Notes under the pieces: generated by a model | What the model was told of the DNA's origin: nothing | The model's database searches: none | The model's input: the letters and a program-made list of their open reading frames with translations, nothing else | Shown: positions 7,483 to 10,965 of the stretch, in pieces | How the letters are laid out: every line of letters begins with the position of its first letter | Position numbering within the stretch: the first letter of the stretch is position 1 | Translations under genes and position numbers: made by a program | Assembly (NCBI GenBank): GCA_002393895.1 | Contig: DGUE01000095.1 | Span: 1-10,965, forward strand | Direction of reading: 5' to 3' | Length of the DNA stretch: 10,965 nucleotides | From: Bacteroidales bacterium UBA4318 | GTDB lineage: Bacteria; Bacteroidota; Bacteroidia; Bacteroidales; UBA932

Positions 7483-8069
7483 AGCCGGGAGATTATCTGC
7501 TCCTGCATTTCTTCCGGCAGGTGGGAGATGACGGGGGAAATAAAAGATATCATCTGCAGGCGGCGGGCTTCCGCTTCGGGGATGCCGCGGCTGCGAAGAT
7601 AGAAGAGTTCGTCGGGGTTGAGATAGCCGGTGGTGGCTCCGTGCGAGCACTGAACGTCGTCGGCGTAAATCTCCAGTTGGGGATGAGTCTCCACCACGGC
7701 CCCTTCCGAAAGCAGGATGGAGTGGTTCTCCTGGAAGGCCTTGGTCTTCTGGGCATCCGGCGCCACATACACAAGGCCGTCGAATTCCGCCCGGGCGGTG
7801 CCTCCCACGATGCCGCGGAAGGTCTGGCGCGAAGAAGCGCCTCCCACCAAGTGCCGGACGGTCACGTCCAGTTTCACCCTCTCGCTGTGCGGGCTGAGAT
7901 ACAGGCCGAATATCTCCAGGTTCACCCCGGGCTTGCCTATTTTGATCTCGAAGGGAACGTCGGCGGAAACCCCGGGCATCACGATGAAACTGAGGCGGAG
8001 ATGCTCGTTCTCCTCCAGCGTAAGGCGCTTGGGCACCTCGTCTATCCCCACACGGTAAATCCTATCCAT
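7479..8069 (-). CDS. sufD: SufD, short form (Fe-S cluster assembly scaffold subunit)
   Basis: SufD partners SufB and SufC in the SufBC2D complex that builds Fe-S clusters in the cytoplasm. The 196-residue protein carries the family's C-terminal signature: HPQLEIYADDVQCSHGATTG, with Cys141 and His143 in the conserved CSHGAT, then LFYLRSRGIPEAEARRL. The preceding about 125 residues are beta-rich, consistent with the SufB/SufD beta-helix. Usual SufD proteins are about 420-450 residues, so roughly the N-terminal half is missing. This is not a window or frame artefact: the start ATG at 8069 overlaps the sufC stop by 8 bp (ATGGATAG), leaving no room upstream. Its stop overlaps the ispE start (ATGA). 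It may be a naturally compact subunit; the intact conserved core and tight coupling argue against a decaying gene. Confidence 0.92.
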   Translation of the reverse strand: MDRIYRVGIDEVPKRLTLEENEHLRLSFIVMPGVSADVPFEIKIGKPGVNLEIFGLYLSPHSERVKLDVTVRHLVGGASSRQTFRGIVGGTARAEFDGLVYVAPDAQKTKAFQENHSILLSEGAVVETHPQLEIYADDVQCSHGATTGYLNPDELFYLRSRGIPEAEARRLQMISFISPVISHLPEEMQEQIISRL

Positions 8070-8811
8070 TGATGCTGTCGAATCCTTGGGTTTCTATCTG
8101 CTCGGCGAGCTCTATGCCGCCGGTGGCGACTATCTTTCCGGCCTTCAGCACGTGCACGCAGTCGGGGGTGATGAGCTCCAGCAGGTGCTTGTAGTGGGTG
8201 ATGATGATGGCGGATTTCTCCGGGCTGCGGAGGGCGTTCACCCCGTCCGCCACTATCTTGAGAGCATCCACGTCCAGGCCGCTGTCGGTCTCGTCCAGAA
8301 TGCTGAGGGTAGGGTCGAGCATAGCCATCTGGAAGATTTCGTCGCGCTTCTTCTCACCGCCGCTGAAGCCCACGTTCACCTCGCGCTTCGCAAACTCTCC
8401 CTTCATCCCCACGAAAGCCATCTTCTCCTTGAGGAGCTTGAGGAACTGTGCGGGAGGCATCTCCAGCTCGCCTTTGGCCTTGCGTTTTGCGTTGATGGCC
8501 GCCTTCATGAAGTTGGTGATGCTGACGCCGGGAATCTCGATGGGATATTGGAATGAGAGGAAAAGCCCCGCCCAGGAGCGCTCCTCGGGGCTCATTTCCA
8601 AAAGGTTACGGCCGGCAAAGACTATGCTGCCGCTGGTGACGCTGTAGTCCGGACGCCCCGCCAGCACAGCGCTGAGGGTACTCTTCCCCGCCCCGTTCGG
8701 GCCCATCACCGCATGCACCTCGCCGGGTTTTATGGTAAGATTGATGCCGTGAAGGATTTCCTTCCCCTCGATGCCGGCATAAAGGTCGCGTATTTCAAGT
8801 AGATTATCCAT
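8062..8811 (-). CDS. sufC: SufC, ATPase subunit of the SUF Fe-S assembly complex
   Basis: This soluble ABC-type ATPase drives conformational change in the SufBCD scaffold. The 249 residues match the family length. Visible motifs are Walker A GPNGAGKST (37-45), Q-loop Gln88 in LSFQYP, the ABC signature FSGGEKKR (149-156), Walker B LSILDETDSGLD (169-180) with the SufC-typical DETDSGLD variant, and switch His206 in IITHYKHL. It has no membrane segments. The start ATG shares one base with the sufB stop (TAATG at 8813-8809), and its end overlaps sufD, so the three subunits are translationally coupled. All catalytic residues are present. Confidence 0.98.
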   Translation of the reverse strand: MDNLLEIRDLYAGIEGKEILHGINLTIKPGEVHAVMGPNGAGKSTLSAVLAGRPDYSVTSGSIVFAGRNLLEMSPEERSWAGLFLSFQYPIEIPGVSITNFMKAAINAKRKAKGELEMPPAQFLKLLKEKMAFVGMKGEFAKREVNVGFSGGEKKRDEIFQMAMLDPTLSILDETDSGLDVDALKIVADGVNALRSPEKSAIIITHYKHLLELITPDCVHVLKAGKIVATGGIELAEQIETQGFDSING

Positions 8812-10271
8812 TATCCTATAGATCCTTCCAAATTGACTGAGAGTAGTTTCTGGGCTTCGACGGCGAATTCCATGGGGAGGCGGCTGAGTACCTCGCGGGC
8901 GTATCCGCCCACTATGAGGCCGACCGCGTCTTCGGGGCTGATGCCGCGCTGGTTGCAGTAGAAGAGCTGGTCTTCGCTGATGCGGGAGGTGGTGGCCTCA
9001 TGCTCCACGATGGCGCTGGGGTTGGAATTGCGTATCACCGGGAAGGTGTGGGCGCCGCAGGTGCTTCCGATCAGGAGGCTGTCGCACTGGCTGTGGTTGC
9101 GGGCGTTCTGCGCGCCGGGATTCATCCGCACGAGCCCCCTGTAGGAGTTCTCGCTATGGCCGGCGGAGATGCCCTTGGAGACTATGCGGCTGCGGGTGTT
9201 ACGGCCGATGTGGATCATCTTCGTGCCGGTATCCGCCTGCTGATAGTTGTTGGTGAGGGCCACGGAATAGAACTCGCTGGTGGAATTGTCCCCCATCAGG
9301 ACGGTGGAGGGGTATTTCCAGGTGATGGCGGAGCCGGTTTCTACCTGGGTCCAGCTGAGATGGGAGTTCTCGCCGCGGCAGAGCCCGCGCTTGGTGACGA
9401 GGTTCAGGATGCCGCCGCGGCCCTGGGAATCGCCGGGATACCAATTCTGGACGGTGCTGTATCGCACGTCCGCATCCTTCTCCACTATTATCTCCACCAC
9501 CGCCGCGTGCAGCTGGTTCTCATCCCTCATCGGGGCGGTGCAGCCCTCCATATAGCTGACGGATGCGCCCTCGTCGGCGATGATGAGCGTGCGCTCGAAC
9601 TGGCCGGTGCCGCTGGCGTTGATGCGGAAGTAGCTGCTGAGGTCCATCGGGCAGTGCACGCCCTTGGGGATGTAGCAGAAGGAGCCGTCGGAGAAGACCG
9701 CCGAGTTGAGGGCGGCGTAGAAATTGTCGCCCACCGGAACCACGCTGGCGAGGTACTTGCGCACAAGGTCCGGGTGCTCTTTTACCGCCTCGGAGAAACT
9801 GCAGAAAATGATGCCTTTCTCCGCCAGGGTCTTGCGGAAGGTGGTGCTGACGCTGACTGAATCAAAGACGGCATCCACCGCCACGGTCTCCTTGGGTTTG
9901 ACGCCCGCCAGGACTTCGCGCTCGCCCACCGGGATGCCGAGCTTGTCGAAAGTCTCCTGAAGGGCGGGGTCTATCTCCTTGGGGCGGTCCTTGTCGCTCT
10001 TGGGGGCGGCATAGTAGATGATATCCTGAAAATCGATTTCCGGCAGGCGGCTGAGATGGCCCCACTTGGGCGGGGTCATGGTTTTCCACTTCCGGAAGGC
10101 GTCCAGCCGGAACTCCAACATCCACTCCGGCTCATCCTTCTTGGCCGAGATGAGACGGATGATGTCTTCGTTCAGGCCCTTGGGGACAAACTCCTGCTCT
10201 ATATCTGTTACGAAACCCTCGCTGTATTCCTTCTCTACCGCTGCCGCGAGGATGTCTTTTTGTTCTACCAT
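8811..10271 (-). CDS. sufB: SufB, Fe-S cluster assembly scaffold protein
   Basis: SufB is the scaffold on which the cluster is built, taking sulfur via conserved cysteines. The chosen start gives 486 residues, the normal family length. Visible landmarks are the N-terminal [10 protein letters not shown]...PPKWG region (56-71), the [12 protein letters not shown] block (194-205), EGCTAP (242-247), [17 protein letters not shown] (280-296), and the C-terminal core with Cys405 in [10 protein letters not shown] followed by [17 protein letters not shown]. Cys405 corresponds to the essential cysteine described for the family. An ATG at 10322 would add 17 residues, but it overlaps aroC and lies upstream of the -7 box at 10279-10286. 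The start at 10271 is therefore preferred. This is the first gene of the operon sufB-sufC-sufD-ispE-DUF5686. No cysteine desulfurase (sufS) follows, although it commonly does in relatives. Confidence 0.98.
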   Translation of the reverse strand: MVEQKDILAAAVEKEYSEGFVTDIEQEFVPKGLNEDIIRLISAKKDEPEWMLEFRLDAFRKWKTMTPPKWGHLSRLPEIDFQDIIYYAAPKSDKDRPKEIDPALQETFDKLGIPVGEREVLAGVKPKETVAVDAVFDSVSVSTTFRKTLAEKGIIFCSFSEAVKEHPDLVRKYLASVVPVGDNFYAALNSAVFSDGSFCYIPKGVHCPMDLSSYFRINASGTGQFERTLIIADEGASVSYMEGCTAPMRDENQLHAAVVEIIVEKDADVRYSTVQNWYPGDSQGRGGILNLVTKRGLCRGENSHLSWTQVETGSAITWKYPSTVLMGDNSTSEFYSVALTNNYQQADTGTKMIHIGRNTRSRIVSKGISAGHSENSYRGLVRMNPGAQNARNHSQCDSLLIGSTCGAHTFPVIRNSNPSAIVEHEATTSRISEDQLFYCNQRGISPEDAVGLIVGGYAREVLSRLPMEFAVEAQKLLSVNLEGSIG

Positions 10272-10278
10272 ATTATCG

Positions 10279-10286
10279 CAAAGATA
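10279..10286 (-). promoter_or_regulatory. -7 box (TATCTTTG) of the suf operon
   Basis: On the minus strand this is a TAnnTTTG match lying 7 nt before the sufB ATG at 10271, predicting a transcript with an almost absent leader. It is the only promoter-like site found for the five-gene operon. It forms one arm of a 9-bp inverted repeat with the aroC box (10279-10287 with 10297-10305). Confidence 0.6.
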
Positions 10287-10297
10287 GTGAATTTTCC

Positions 10298-10305
10298 TAT
10301 CTTTG
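10298..10305 (+). promoter_or_regulatory. -7 box (TATCTTTG) of aroC
   Basis: This octamer is identical to the suf box and also lies exactly 7 nt before its ATG (10313). Its -33 region would fall on the suf -7 box and sufB start codon, so the two promoters overlap and polymerase binding at one should hinder the other (inference). No TTTG -33 element is apparent. Confidence 0.6.
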
Positions 10306-10312
10306 TGTTTAT

Positions 10313-10965
10313 ATGAATACATTCGGACAATACTTCAAGGTTTCCATCTTCGGCGAGAGCCACGGGCCGGCCATAGGCGTGGTGCTGGACGGCGTGCCGG
10401 AGAACATTCCGCTTGCTGAAGCGGATTTCGAGGAAGATATCGCAAGGCGCGCGCCCGGGGCGGTGGGCACTACGCCGCGGCGCGAGGCGGACAAGCCCAA
10501 GATCCTGAGCGGGGTCTACGAGGGCTACACCACCGGCGCCCCAATCACCATAGTTTTCTGGAATTCCAACGTGCAGAGCCAGGATTACGAGCAGTTCGCA
10601 TCCGTCCCCAGGCCCGGGCACGCGGACTTCGTGGCGAACGTGAAGTATAATTTCGCGAACGACCCCCGCGGCGGCGGGCATTTCTCCGGCCGTCTGACAC
10701 TGCCCATTGTGGCGGCGGGCGTGGTGGCCAAGAAAGTGCTGAATGCGGAATATGGCACCGAGGAGGCTCCGCAGAAGCTGGACGTGGACATCCGCGCCAG
10801 GCTTGTGGAGCTCGGCGGCGAGGCGGATTCCTCCAAATGGGAGGGGATGCTGAAGGCCGTGGCGGCGGAAGGAGATTCCCTCGGCGGCATCGTGGAATGC
10901 ACGGTGACCGGCCTCGGCGTGGGCGTGGGCGATCCTTTCTGGGATTCGGTGGAGAGCTGCATCTC
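10313..10965 (+). CDS. aroC: Chorismate synthase, N-terminal part (gene continues past the right edge)
   Basis: This enzyme converts EPSP to chorismate, the last common step of aromatic amino acid synthesis, using reduced FMN. The 217 visible codons begin [18 protein letters not shown] with catalytic His17. They continue with RRAPG...[19 protein letters not shown] (45-71) and PRPGHADF with the second conserved His103. Next comes [12 protein letters not shown] (118-129) where the classical family has GGGRSSARET, so it belongs to the GGGHFSGR variant known in some Bacteroidales and Clostridia. The C-terminal part, with the rest of the FMN site, lies outside the window. It is divergent from sufB with a 41-bp gap. 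The ATG at 10313 is the family N-terminus and lies 7 nt after a -7 box. Confidence 0.97.
   Translation, partial: MNTFGQYFKVSIFGESHGPAIGVVLDGVPENIPLAEADFEEDIARRAPGAVGTTPRREADKPKILSGVYEGYTTGAPITIVFWNSNVQSQDYEQFASVPRPGHADFVANVKYNFANDPRGGGHFSGRLTLPIVAAGVVAKKVLNAEYGTEEAPQKLDVDIRARLVELGGEADSSKWEGMLKAVAAEGDSLGGIVECTVTGLGVGVGDPFWDSVESCI

Noticed and set aside
7483..7650. Upstream extension of ispE to an ATG at 7650
   Set aside because: These 56 codons overlap the conserved end of sufD, and the peptide is Arg/Ser/Pro-rich and unlike IspE. The ATGA overlap at 7479-7482 gives the natural start.
9000..9860. Open plus-strand frame of 286 codons opposite sufB
   Set aside because: sufB is conserved throughout this stretch. 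The antisense product is Gly/Ala/Val-rich with no motif.
10272..10322. SufB start at 10322
   Set aside because: It would overlap aroC and place the start codon upstream of the -7 box. The family length and the promoter favour 10271.

Overview
The window looks like a GC-rich chromosomal segment of a Bacteroidota species, most likely Bacteroidales and Alistipes/Rikenellaceae-like. This rests on a periplasmic two-propeller (Reg_prop) sensor kinase, a DUF5686 outer-membrane protein, a Bacteroidota-type -7 promoter box (TAnnTTTG) in front of every transcription unit that starts in the window, and the absence of Shine-Dalgarno sequences. The genus-level guess is inference.

Layout. Positions 1-556 (minus) hold the start of a lipoprotein gene that runs off the left edge. 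A 117-bp divergent gap follows, with two -7 boxes and a strong 11-bp dyad. Positions 674-4008 (plus) encode a sensor histidine kinase and a NarL/LuxR-type response regulator that overlap by ATGA. Converging on them from the right, with only 6 bp between stop codons, is a compact minus-strand operon read from 10271 down to 4015: sufB, sufC, sufD (unusually short), ispE, and a DUF5686 outer-membrane protein. All of its junctions overlap or have gaps under 10 bp. Divergent from sufB, across a 41-bp gap made almost entirely of two face-to-face promoters, is aroC (chorismate synthase, plus), which runs off the right edge.

How the genes fit together. SufBCD assembles Fe-S clusters. ispE encodes a step of the MEP isoprenoid pathway, whose last two enzymes (IspG and IspH) are [4Fe-4S] proteins, so co-transcription is functionally plausible. 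The DUF5686 protein is a predicted outer-membrane barrel with no assigned reaction. The two-component pair may control the divergent lipoprotein gene, and the dyad between them is the obvious candidate operator.

The most striking feature is inside ispE. A 128-bp palindromic element (6798-6925) has 23-bp imperfect terminal inverted repeats with single-base bulges and two internal 17-nt hairpins with identical TGC loops. It sits in frame and adds about 40 residues to a loop of the enzyme. It resembles in kind the Rickettsia palindromic elements that insert inside genes and are translated, but here it is in a Bacteroidota housekeeping gene. A second theme is that three of the four -7 boxes read TATCTTTG and sit exactly 7 nt before the ATG, implying leaderless or near-leaderless mRNAs.
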